A stretch of 24,380 nt of DNA from Ectopseudomonas composti (GTDB lineage Bacteria > Pseudomonadota > Gammaproteobacteria > Pseudomonadales > Pseudomonadaceae), in NCBI GenBank assembly GCA_946886245.1, contig CAMPIF010000008.1, positions 1-24,380 of the forward strand, given 5' to 3'. The position numbers and the translations under genes were made by a program. Within the stretch, counting starts at the first letter, position 1. Every line of letters starts with the position of its first letter. The notes under the pieces were generated by a model. The model was not told the origin of the DNA. It saw only the letters and a list, made by a program, of their open reading frames with translations, and ran no database searches. Positions 17,801 to 23,457 of this stretch are shown here, piece after piece.

Positions 17801-18023
17801 CGACGCCGACGATGGCCTGTTCCAGCGGCGAGGCGACGGTTTCACCGATCACCTTGGGGTTGGCACCCGGGAAGTCGGCACGCACCACGACGGTGGGCGG
17901 CACCACTTCCGGGTATTCGCTGATTGGTAGCTGGAACAGCGAGATGGCGCCGCCGATCAGGATCAGCAGCGACAGCACCGCGGCGAAGATCGGCCGCTGG
18001 ATGAAGAATTGCGAGAAATTCAT
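14844..18023 (-). CDS. mexF: RND efflux transporter MexF
   Basis: A 1059-residue inner-membrane RND (HAE1) pump using the proton gradient to expel drugs such as chloramphenicol, fluoroquinolones and trimethoprim in the known MexF system. The start MNFSQFFIQRPIFAAVLSLL is family-typical. The TM4 proton-relay pair is GIVVDDAIVVVEN with Asp410-Asp411. Twelve membrane helices in two halves and the large periplasmic loops (for example GVEGMLYMSSQSTIDG and PPPVQGLGTIGGF) are present without a frameshift. GAGGA lies 8 nt before the ATG. It follows mexE by 29 bp and overlaps oprN by 4 bp. Length matches MexF, and the adaptor and regulator neighbours confirm the identity. Confidence 0.95.
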   Translation of the reverse strand: MNFSQFFIQRPIFAAVLSLLILIGGAISLFQLPISEYPEVVPPTVVVRADFPGANPKVIGETVASPLEQAIVGVEGMLYMSSQSTIDGRLTLTVTFALGTDLDNAQVQVQNRVTRTMPTLPTEVQRLGVTVDKASPDLTMVVHLTSPDQRYDMLYLSNYAALNVKDELARLDGVGDVQLFGMGNYSLRVWLDPNKVASRGLTATDVVTAIREQNRQVAAGALGAPPSDAGNSFQLSINAQGRLVTEEEFENIIIRVGDNGEITRLRDIARIELGSNQYALRSLLNNQPAVAIPVFQRPGSNAIEISDSVRERMAELKKSFPQGMDYEVVYDPTIFVRGSIEAVVHTLLEAVVLVVLVVVLFLQTWRASIIPLAAVPVSLIGTFAVMHMFGFSLNALSLFGLVLAIGIVVDDAIVVVENVERNIALGKSPVEATRQAMKEVTGPIVATALVLCAVFVPTAFISGLSGQFYQQFALTIAISTVISAINSLTLSPALAAILLKDHHAPKDAFSRGLDKLFGGWLFAPFNRMFERASNRYVGTVRRVLRGSSIAMLIYGGLLVLGYLGFASTPTGFVPQQDKQYLVAFAQLPDAATLDRTEAVIKRMSEIAGKHPGVENTIAFPGLSINGFTNSPNSGIVFVALKDFGLRKDESMSAGAIAAELNGQFGEIQEAYLAIFPPPPVQGLGTIGGFRLQIQDRGNLGYEELYAQTQNILNKARQLPELNPMSVFTSYQVNVPQVDAAIDREKAKTHGVAISDIFDTLQVYLGSLYANDFNRFGRTYQVNVQADQQFRLEPEQIGQLKVRNNRGEMVPLSTFVKVDDSSGPDRVMHYNGFLTAEINGAAAPGYSSGQAEAAIAKLLNEELPIGMTFEWTDLTYQQILAGNTAIFIFPLCVLLAFLVLAAQYESWSLPMAVILIVPIVLFTAIAGVIIAGIDNNIFTQIGLIVLVGLACKNAILIVEFAKEKQEEGLDRVAAVLEACRLRLRPILMTSIAFIMAVVPLVLSSGAGAEMRHAMGVAVFSGMIGVTFFGLLLTPVFYVLIRGFVEKREARKTARLQESHA

Positions 18024-18052
18024 GAGTCTTTCCTCTAGTCGCGCGGGCTTGA

Positions 18053-19291
18053 TCAGCCGCGCGGCGAGCGAGCTTCGATTTTGTCGGCGGCGATGCGCGG
18101 GGCCTGGCTACCATCGACGGCCTGGCGCATACGGGCCAGTTGTTCGAGGGTGCTGTCATCGGCCATGGACACCGGTTGCGGATCGACGGTGGAGCCAGGC
18201 ATGGCGCGCTGCAGACCGTTGACCACGATCTTCTCGCCCTTGCTCAGGCCGCTGCGGACGATGCGCAGACCTTCGAGCTTCGGCCCCAGCTCGATGGAGC
18301 GATAGGCCACGGCATTGTCGTCACCCAGCACCAGCACGTACTTCTTGCCCAGATCGGTGCCGACTGCTTCGTCCTTGATCAGGGTGGCGGCGTAGGGCTT
18401 GCTGCCTACCAGCTTCAGACGTGCGTACAGCCCCGGGGTAAAGCGACCATCCTGGTTGTCGAACACGGCGCGGCCACGGATGGTGCCGGTGCGCGGGTTG
18501 ACCTGGTTGTCGAGAAAGTCCAGCTGGCCCAGGTGTGGGTGGTCGGTCTCATCGGACAGGCCGAGGTACACCGGGCTGGCGCCACGGGCGTCGGAGCCGG
18601 ATTCACGGGCCAGCTCGACGTACTTGAGGAAGGCACGTTCATCGGCATCGAAGTAGGCGTAGACCTTGTCGGTGGAGACCACCGAGGTCAGCAGGCTCTC
18701 GCCGGCACCGACCAGGTTGCCTTTGGTGATTTCGGCGCGGCTGACGCGACCGTCGATGGGCGCGGTGATACGGGTGAAACTGAGGTTGAGGCGGGCATTT
18801 TCCAGCTCGGCGGCGATCGCGGCGACCTGGGCCTTGGATTCGGTGGCGGCGCTGGCACGAGCGTCGGCGAGTTCGGCGGAGATGGCGTTGCTCTGACGCA
18901 GTCGCTCGCCACGGCGCGCTTCGTTGGCGGCGCGGGCCTGGCTGGCGCGGGCCTGTTGCAGCTGGGCTTCGAGGCGTTTGACTTCAGCCTGGAACGGACG
19001 CGGGTCGATCTGGAACAGCAGATCGCCTTTCTTCACCAGGGTGCCTTCGTCGAAAGCGACCTTGTCGATATAACCGGAGACACGCGGGCGGATTTCGACG
19101 GACTGCGGGGCTTCGAGACGCCCGGTGAACTCGTCCCATTCGTTGATCGGCTGTTCGATGACTTCGGCGACGCTGACCTTGGGTGCGGGCATTTGCGCCT
19201 GAGTCTGCGCAGCCTGTTCGCAACCGCTGAGCGCGAGGACGCCGGCGAGGGCCAGGGGGAATATCCAGATGTTCTTGTGCTGCTGTTCCAT
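18053..19291 (-). CDS. mexE: Periplasmic adaptor (membrane fusion) lipoprotein MexE
   Basis: A 412-residue adaptor linking MexF to OprN. The signal peptide ends in lipobox LSGC with the lipid-bearing Cys at residue 24. Signature segments match MexE as I remember it: APKVSVAEVIEQP, EWDEFTGRLEAP, RPRVSGYIDKVAFDEG, LLFQIDPRPF, an alpha-hairpin coil around 100-165, NLSFTRITAPIDGRVSRAE and NQVNPRTGTIRGRAVF. The ATG at 19291 is preceded by GGAG at 6 nt. That GGAG lies inside the 3' arm of a perfect 10-bp hairpin (see 19296-19330), which would limit ribosome access. First gene of the operon, 186 bp from the stop of the co-oriented mexT. Confidence 0.95.
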   Translation of the reverse strand: MEQQHKNIWIFPLALAGVLALSGCEQAAQTQAQMPAPKVSVAEVIEQPINEWDEFTGRLEAPQSVEIRPRVSGYIDKVAFDEGTLVKKGDLLFQIDPRPFQAEVKRLEAQLQQARASQARAANEARRGERLRQSNAISAELADARASAATESKAQVAAIAAELENARLNLSFTRITAPIDGRVSRAEITKGNLVGAGESLLTSVVSTDKVYAYFDADERAFLKYVELARESGSDARGASPVYLGLSDETDHPHLGQLDFLDNQVNPRTGTIRGRAVFDNQDGRFTPGLYARLKLVGSKPYAATLIKDEAVGTDLGKKYVLVLGDDNAVAYRSIELGPKLEGLRIVRSGLSKGEKIVVNGLQRAMPGSTVDPQPVSMADDSTLEQLARMRQAVDGSQAPRIAADKIEARSPRG

Positions 19292-19295
19292 GGTT

Positions 19296-19330
19296 GACTC
19301 CGCCAGTCGGATTTGTTGATTGGCGGAGTC
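19296..19330 (-). promoter_or_regulatory. Leader hairpin enclosing the mexE ribosome-binding site
   Basis: In the mexE transcript the 5' arm GACTCCGCCA (19330-19321), a 15-nt loop and the 3' arm TGGCGGAGTC (19305-19296) form a perfect 10-bp stem with 7 G-C pairs. The arm contains GGAG (19302-19299), the only good Shine-Dalgarno for the ATG at 19291, four bases further on. The structure could repress translation until opened, or be a DNA operator. A near copy of the arm, TGCGGCGAGTC, lies directly beyond at 19331-19341. Confidence 0.6.
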
Positions 19331-19376
19331 TGCGGCGAGTCTCGGAGGGCTACGAATCGAATGCCATGAATTTGAA

Positions 19377-19393
19377 TATCACCGGGAATGATA
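19377..19393. promoter_or_regulatory. Candidate MexT (nod-box type) site upstream of mexE
   Basis: TATCA-N7-TGATA is a 17-bp interrupted palindrome containing ATC-N9-GAT, the core of LysR nod boxes and of the MexT consensus I recall (ATCA-N5-GTCGAT-N4-ACYAT). It lies about 86 bp upstream of the mexE ATG, a sensible position for LysR activation. The outer ACYAT part is poorly matched. Confidence 0.4.
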
Positions 19394-19405
19394 AAAGACG
19401 CACTT

Positions 19406-19423
19406 ATATCAATTTCGATCTAT
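19406..19423. promoter_or_regulatory. Second imperfect palindrome upstream of mexE
   Basis: ATATC-N6-GATCTAT is a near-palindrome 12 bp from the first candidate MexT site, on the side away from mexE, with TTCGAT inside resembling the GTCGAT block. Spacing does not fit the consensus exactly. It may be part of an extended LysR binding region. Confidence 0.25.
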
Positions 19424-19477
19424 GAAGGTGCATCAAGGTTCCTGGCGGCACTTGGATGGTGCGTTTGCGGATGTTTG

Positions 19478-20392
19478 TCAGAGGCTGTCCGGGTCGCCGC
19501 AGAACATCTGAATGCGCGAGCGCAGCCAGCGCTCGGCTGGGTCGTTATCCTGGGCGCCGCGCCAGGCCATATGCAGTTCGTAGGTCTGTGTCTCGAGCGG
19601 CAGATCCTCGGCGCGCAGGCCGCCGGCTGCGGTCAGGGCGGCTGCGGTGTAATCCGGCACACTGGCGACGATATCGGTTTCCGCCAGCAGGGTCGCCAGA
19701 CCGTTGAACTGCGGAACGGCCAGTACGATGTGGCGCTCGCGCCCGACCTTGGCCAGTTCGTCATCGATGAAGCCGGTGAGATCGCCGGCGAAGGACACCA
19801 GCGCGTGGGGGCGCGCGCAGTAATCGTCAAGGCTGAGCGCGCCGGGTACGGTATCGGCGCGCAGCAGCTTGGCCTTTGTGCGACGCAGTACCTTGCGCTT
19901 GGCGTTGGCTGGCAGCTCTTCGGTGTAGGCCACGCCCACGGAAATCTCACCGGATGCCAGCAGGCCGGGCATCATCAGGTAGTTGGTGCGGCGAATCACC
20001 AGCACCACGCCCGGCGCTTCGGCGCGCAGGCGGCGGAGCATAGCTGGCAGCAGGGCGAACTCGACGTCGTCGGAAAGGCCGATGCGAAATATCGCCTTGC
20101 TGGTAGCTGGGTCGAAGTCGGCGGCGCGGCTGACTGCGGTGGAGATCGAGTCCAGTGCCGGCGAGAGCAGGGCGAAAATCTCCTGCGCGCGCGGCGTCGG
20201 CTCCATGCTGCGACCGGTACGCACGAACAGCGGGTCATCGAACAGGGTACGCAGACGGGCGAGCGCCGCACTGATGGCGGGCTGGCCGAGAAACAGCTTC
20301 TCTGCGGCTCGCGTGACGCTGCGCTCGTGCATCAAGGTCTCGAAGACAATCAACAGGTTCAGATCGAGGCGACGCAGGTCGTTGCGGTTCAT
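19478..20392 (-). CDS. mexT: LysR-type activator MexT
   Basis: A 304-residue LysR regulator that in P. aeruginosa activates mexEF-oprN and mexS in response to redox or nitrosative and metabolic stress. The N-terminal winged HTH is at about 8-66 (RSVTRAAEKLFLGQPAIS, then LFDDPLFVRTGRSMEPT) and the effector domain at about 90-300. The C-terminus ERWLRSRIQMFCGDPDSL matches MexT as I recall it. The frame is intact. GCTGGCCG at 20281-20288 is a single copy of the 8-bp unit (CGGCCAGC on the coding strand) whose duplication inactivates mexT in some PAO1 lines. The ATG at 20392 has no clear Shine-Dalgarno, so expression may be low. It is divergent from mexS across 218 bp. Confidence 0.95.
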   Translation of the reverse strand: MNRNDLRRLDLNLLIVFETLMHERSVTRAAEKLFLGQPAISAALARLRTLFDDPLFVRTGRSMEPTPRAQEIFALLSPALDSISTAVSRAADFDPATSKAIFRIGLSDDVEFALLPAMLRRLRAEAPGVVLVIRRTNYLMMPGLLASGEISVGVAYTEELPANAKRKVLRRTKAKLLRADTVPGALSLDDYCARPHALVSFAGDLTGFIDDELAKVGRERHIVLAVPQFNGLATLLAETDIVASVPDYTAAALTAAGGLRAEDLPLETQTYELHMAWRGAQDNDPAERWLRSRIQMFCGDPDSL

Positions 20393-20511
20393 CCGGGTAC
20401 CATTCGAGGGATACGGGCCTTGTCAGCACGGCGCTGCAAATGAGAGCCTTTGCCCAGGCAATAGTACGGGTAGTGTGCAGCGGATGGAAAGTCGCTGAAT
20501 CACTGACAGGC

Positions 20512-20536
20512 ATGAAGACTATCGATAGAGTCTGAT
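20512..20536 (-). promoter_or_regulatory. Candidate MexT box in the mexS-mexT intergenic region
   Basis: On the minus strand ATCA-N5-TATCGAT-N4-TTCAT resembles the MexT consensus I recall, ATCA-N5-GTCGAT-N4-ACYAT. It has one extra base in the middle, 5 of 6 matches in the GTCGAT block and the final CAT. It lies 75 bp before the mexS ATG and 120 bp before the mexT ATG, suiting activation of mexS and autoregulation of mexT. Confidence 0.4.
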
Positions 20537-20610
20537 AGTGTCGCCGCCGCACAGCGGATAGAGTCCACAGTCATTGAAGTGTTAATCCGCGATCAAGCTC
20601 GAGGTAAGCG

Positions 20611-21633
20611 ATGTCCCGCATGATCCGTTTTCATAAGTTCGGCGATGCCGATGTGCTCCAGTACGAAGACGTTCCGACGCCTGTGCCCGGCCCTGGCGAA
20701 GTCTTGGTGCGCGTTCAGGCCGTCGGCCTGGGCTGGAAGGACGTGCTGTGGCGTCAGAACCTCGCGGCCGAGCAGGCCAAGCTTCCGGCCGGTACCGGTT
20801 TCGAACTGGCCGGCACCGTTGCGGTGCTGGGCGAGGGCGTGAACGACTTCGAAGTCGGCACTGCCGTTGCAGGTTTCCCGGCGAGCACGCCGAACCGTTA
20901 CCCGACCTGGGGCGATCTGGTGCTGATGCCCAGCCATGCCCTGACCCGTTACCCCGAGGTGCTCAGCCCGGTCGAGGCCAGCGTTCATTACACCAGCCTG
21001 CTGTTCGGCTACCTGGCGCTGAACGATCTCGCTCACCTCAAGCCCGGTCAGCATGTGCTGATCACCGAGGCCAGCCACTGCATGGCACCACAGACCGTGC
21101 AACTGGCCAAGGCGCTGGGTGCCAAGGTCATCGTTTCCACCGGTTCTTCGGAGGATCGCGAGTTTCTGCGGGCCCTGGGTGCCGACAAGGTGATCGCCAC
21201 CGAGGAACAGGACCTGGTCCTAGAGGTCGAGCGCTACACCGAAGGCAAAGGCGTCGAGGTGATTCTCGACCAGTGCGCCGGTCCGCAGATGAAACTGCTG
21301 GGTGATATTGCCGCGCCGCGCGGCAAGCTGATCCTGTACGGAATCAATGGCGGCAACGACACGGCGTTCCCGGCTTGCGCCGCATTCAAGAAGCACCTGC
21401 AGTTCTTCCGTCACTGCGTGCTGGATTTCACCGGTTGCCCGGAACTGGGTATCGAGCCGAACAATGATGCCGTGCAACGCGCGCTCACGCACATCAACCA
21501 GATGACTGCGGACCGTCTGCTGACGCCGGTGATCGACAAGGTGTTCGACTTCGAGAATTTCGTCGAAGCGCACCGCTACATGGAAACCTGCCCGAACCGC
21601 GGGCGAGTGGCCCTGAAACTGGCCACGGATTAA
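20611..21633 (+). CDS. mexS: MexS, zinc-independent MDR-family oxidoreductase
   Basis: A 340-residue quinone-oxidoreductase-like medium-chain dehydrogenase/reductase. The N-terminal GroES-like part (1-125) includes VLVRVQAVGLGWKDVLWRQN and GFELAGTV. The nucleotide-binding half starts near 145 (PGQHVLITEASHCMAPQTVQ), followed by LAKALGAKVIVSTGSS, LGADKVI and EGKGVEVILDQCAGPQM. As in MexS proteins I know, the canonical glycine-rich Rossmann motif is altered (TEASHCMAPQ). In P. aeruginosa, loss of MexS activates MexT and so MexEF-OprN; its substrate is unresolved. No structural-zinc Cys cluster is seen. The ATG has GAGG about 6 nt upstream. Divergent from mexT, which is the standard arrangement. 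Confidence 0.92.
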   Translation: MSRMIRFHKFGDADVLQYEDVPTPVPGPGEVLVRVQAVGLGWKDVLWRQNLAAEQAKLPAGTGFELAGTVAVLGEGVNDFEVGTAVAGFPASTPNRYPTWGDLVLMPSHALTRYPEVLSPVEASVHYTSLLFGYLALNDLAHLKPGQHVLITEASHCMAPQTVQLAKALGAKVIVSTGSSEDREFLRALGADKVIATEEQDLVLEVERYTEGKGVEVILDQCAGPQMKLLGDIAAPRGKLILYGINGGNDTAFPACAAFKKHLQFFRHCVLDFTGCPELGIEPNNDAVQRALTHINQMTADRLLTPVIDKVFDFENFVEAHRYMETCPNRGRVALKLATD

Positions 21634-21691
21634 AGTCCTTGGCCATGCGGTCGCTATAACCTAGGTCTACGTTCGTTCTAAGGATAGGTAC

Positions 21692-22585
21692 ATGAGTCTG
21701 GTTACCGGCGACGCGCTATCGCTGTTGTTGTTTCGTTTGCATAGCGGCCGCCTGCTGGGGATCAACCTGCTCAAGGTCAACGAGATCATTCCCTGTCCAG
21801 CCTTGACCAAGCTGCCCAATCGTCACCCCAACGTGCGCGGCATCGCCACCTTGCGTGGCGCTGCGATGACGGTGATCGACCTGGCGCGCGCCATTGGCGA
21901 ACGCGGTGCGGCTGACGAAGACGACGGCTGCCTGATCGTCACCGAGTTGAGCCGCTCGCGTCAGGGGCTGCACGTGAAAAGCGTCGAGCGTATCGTGCAG
22001 TGCTCCACCCGCGACGTGCGTCCGCCACCCGCCGGAGCCGGTAATCGTGCCTTCATTACGGGTGTGACCCAGATCGATGGCGCCATCGTGCAGGTTCTCG
22101 ATATCGAGAAGGTACTGCACGACATTGCACCTGCGCTGGAGGAAGCCCCCGTCGGGCAGCTGCTCGACGGCCAGGATGCCCGCTTGCTGCAAGGTCGCCG
22201 CGTGCTGCTGGTCGACGATTCGCAAGTCGCGCTGCAACAGACCCTCAACGTGCTGCGCCAGCTGGGGCTCGATTGCACGGCAGTGCGCAGTGCCCAGGCT
22301 GCTCTGCAGCAACTGCACGAATACCATCAGGCCGAGATGCCATTCGAGCTTTTGGTCTCGGACATCGAGATGCCTGAACTGGATGGCTACAGCCTGGTTC
22401 AGGAAATCCGTCGCAGTCCCGATATTGCCGACACCTACGTGCTGCTGCACACCTCGCTGGACAGCACCATGAATACCGAGAAGGCACGTTCGGTCGGCGC
22501 CAACGCAGTACTGACCAAGTTTTCCTCGGTCGATCTCAGTCAGGCACTGCTCGATGCCTTCCGGCAAATGAGCGGGCAGCACTGA
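21692..22585 (+). CDS. cheV: Chemotaxis coupling protein CheV (CheW-receiver)
   Basis: A 297-residue two-domain protein. Residues 8-150 are a CheW-like domain (SLLLFRLHSGRLLGINLLKV, then LPNRHPNVRGIATLRG), which docks chemoreceptors with CheA. Residues 168-292 are a receiver: acidic pair D175-D176, phospho-acceptor D224 in LVSDIEMPELDGY, T254 and K276, so it should be phosphorylated by CheA. AAGGA is 7 nt before the ATG. It lies 58 bp after mexS on the same strand with no obvious terminator between, but functionally belongs to chemotaxis. Pseudomonads carry several CheV paralogues, so the specific paralogue is not assigned. Confidence 0.92.
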   Translation: MSLVTGDALSLLLFRLHSGRLLGINLLKVNEIIPCPALTKLPNRHPNVRGIATLRGAAMTVIDLARAIGERGAADEDDGCLIVTELSRSRQGLHVKSVERIVQCSTRDVRPPPAGAGNRAFITGVTQIDGAIVQVLDIEKVLHDIAPALEEAPVGQLLDGQDARLLQGRRVLLVDDSQVALQQTLNVLRQLGLDCTAVRSAQAALQQLHEYHQAEMPFELLVSDIEMPELDGYSLVQEIRRSPDIADTYVLLHTSLDSTMNTEKARSVGANAVLTKFSSVDLSQALLDAFRQMSGQH

Positions 22586-22597
22586 GCCCGCCACTGC

Positions 22598-22626
22598 AAG
22601 CCCTTGCCGTCAAGCGGCAGGGGCTT
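22598..22626 (+). terminator. Hairpin downstream of cheV, terminator-like
   Basis: AAGCCCTTGCCG and CGGCAGGGGCTT form a 12-bp stem with one G-T pair and a 5-nt loop, 12 bp after the cheV stop. No T run follows (GCCTCG), so it may be a 3'-end stabiliser or a weak terminator. Confidence 0.5.
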
Positions 22627-22692
22627 GCCTCGCTGCCCTTCCAGGCGATTTAAAACTCAATACTTTCAATTGGTTAAGCGCGCCTCATGAGC

Positions 22693-22708
22693 TGGCATGC
22701 GCTTTGAA
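22693..22708 (+). promoter_or_regulatory. Possible sigma-54-like promoter before the 22750 gene
   Basis: TGGCATG-N4-TTGAA matches the sigma-54 -24/-12 layout (TGGCACG-N4-TTGCW) with correct spacing. However, the -12 GC reads GA, which is normally the more damaging change. The -12 box ends 42 bp before the ATG at 22750. Confidence 0.25.
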
Positions 22709-22749
22709 TCAGTGCGCCTGGCAATTGCAACTCAGTCAAGGAGCACGGC

Positions 22750-23253
22750 ATGAGCACGATTGGAGGTATTGGCAATTACGGCGGCATATCCCTCACGGGA
22801 TTTCGCAACAAACAGAGTGAAGAGCAGGGCGAGCTGGCCCAATTGGCGCGCAATGTCGAGAAGACCACGCGCACGGCGAACGCCGAGTCCGAACGCGAGT
22901 TCCGCGCCAGGCAGGCTACGCAGGAGGGCTTTGCTCGTTTGCGCGTCGCCCTGCAGACCGCCTCGGACGGCAAGGTCGAGACATCGGTCAGTTCAGGGCG
23001 CGTGGAAAAACCACTGGGCGATGAGGGTGGTAACGCCGCGCTGGAGGCTTTCAAGGCCTACATGGCGATGACTCCGGCCGAGAAGATGCGCGACAGCATT
23101 CTCAAGGAAATAGGCATGAGCGAAGAGGAGATCGAGGCGCTGCCACCTGAGCAGCAGAAGGCGGTCGAAGAAGAAATTGCCCGGCGCATGGAAGAGCGAG
23201 CCAAGATGCAGGCCCAGTCAGAAGGCGATGGTCATTCTTATGGGCTGATCTGA
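22750..23253 (+). CDS. Hypothetical charged helical protein (167 aa)
   Basis: I do not recognise a named family. The N-terminus is Gly-rich (MSTIGGIGNYGGISLTGF). After it the protein is strongly charged and probably helical throughout (for example EQGELAQLARNVEKTTR). It ends with a Glu-rich block at about 114-154 (ILKEIGMSEEEIEALPPEQ, then AVEEEIARRMEERAKMQ). There is no signal peptide, membrane helix or Cys. Coding is strongly supported by a very good ribosome-binding site (AAGGAG 6 nt from the ATG) and consistent GC-rich third positions. It lies 164 bp after cheV on the same strand, separated by a hairpin, so it is probably a separate transcription unit. Role unknown; a cytoplasmic adaptor or export-associated protein cannot be distinguished. 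Confidence 0.75.
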   Translation: MSTIGGIGNYGGISLTGFRNKQSEEQGELAQLARNVEKTTRTANAESEREFRARQATQEGFARLRVALQTASDGKVETSVSSGRVEKPLGDEGGNAALEAFKAYMAMTPAEKMRDSILKEIGMSEEEIEALPPEQQKAVEEEIARRMEERAKMQAQSEGDGHSYGLI

Positions 23254-23258
23254 TCGGT

Positions 23259-23280
23259 GTGCGCCCTGGTGGAGGGGCAC
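23259..23280 (+). terminator. Hairpin after the 22750 gene, weak terminator candidate
   Basis: GTGC-g-CCCT pairs with AGGGGCAC with one bulged G and a 5-nt loop, just 6 bp after the stop codon. Only TT follows, so intrinsic termination would be weak. Confidence 0.35.
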
Positions 23281-23303
23281 TTCGGGGTTGGACCTGTAAA
23301 AGC

Positions 23304-23317
23304 GTGATGCAAGTCAC
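23304..23317. promoter_or_regulatory. CRP/Vfr-like palindrome GTGA-N6-TCAC
   Basis: The exact core GTGA-N6-TCAC of the CRP family occurs 141 bp upstream of the AraC-type gene; flanking bases extend it to CGTGA / TCACG. Vfr, the Pseudomonas CRP homologue, is the natural candidate. The outer T/A of the E. coli consensus are missing and Vfr tolerance was not scored. Confidence 0.3.
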
Positions 23318-23356
23318 GGAAGATTCTCCATCCTGGTGATTCGCCGTTGGAATTTT

Positions 23357-23399
23357 CATGGGTTGAACTGTCTATCAATCGACGACGGTTCAACCCATG
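23357..23399. repeat. Perfect 12-bp inverted repeat upstream of the AraC-family gene
   Basis: CATGGGTTGAAC (23357-23368) and GTTCAACCCATG (23388-23399) are perfectly complementary with a 19-bp interval. The centres are 31 bp apart, about three helical turns, which suits binding of a dimer on one DNA face. There is no T run after it, so a terminator is unlikely. It ends 58 bp before the ATG at 23458. Confidence 0.6.
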
Positions 23400-23409
23400 G
23401 GCTCTGACT

Positions 23410-23428
23410 GGTTGAGCTTTCACCAACC
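23410..23428. repeat. GGTTG / CAACC hairpin, related half-site
   Basis: GGTTG (23410-23414) and CAACC (23424-23428) form a short inverted repeat. GGTTGAGC (23410-23417) repeats GGTTGAAC (23361-23368) at 7 of 8 positions, 49 bp apart in direct orientation. It could be a third half-site for the same regulator. Confidence 0.35.
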
Positions 23429-23457
23429 TAGAGAATCTTTATCAGGTCGTTACCAAT

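Noticed and set aside
14850..17930. Long plus-strand open frames opposite mexF, rich in His, Gly, Gln and Asp
   Set aside because: Composition is typical of antisense shadows of membrane-protein genes in GC-rich DNA; no domain is recognisable and mexF is intact on the other strand.
18140..19297. A 385-codon plus-strand frame opposite mexE
   Set aside because: Antisense shadow; mexE on the minus strand has its lipobox and all adaptor motifs.
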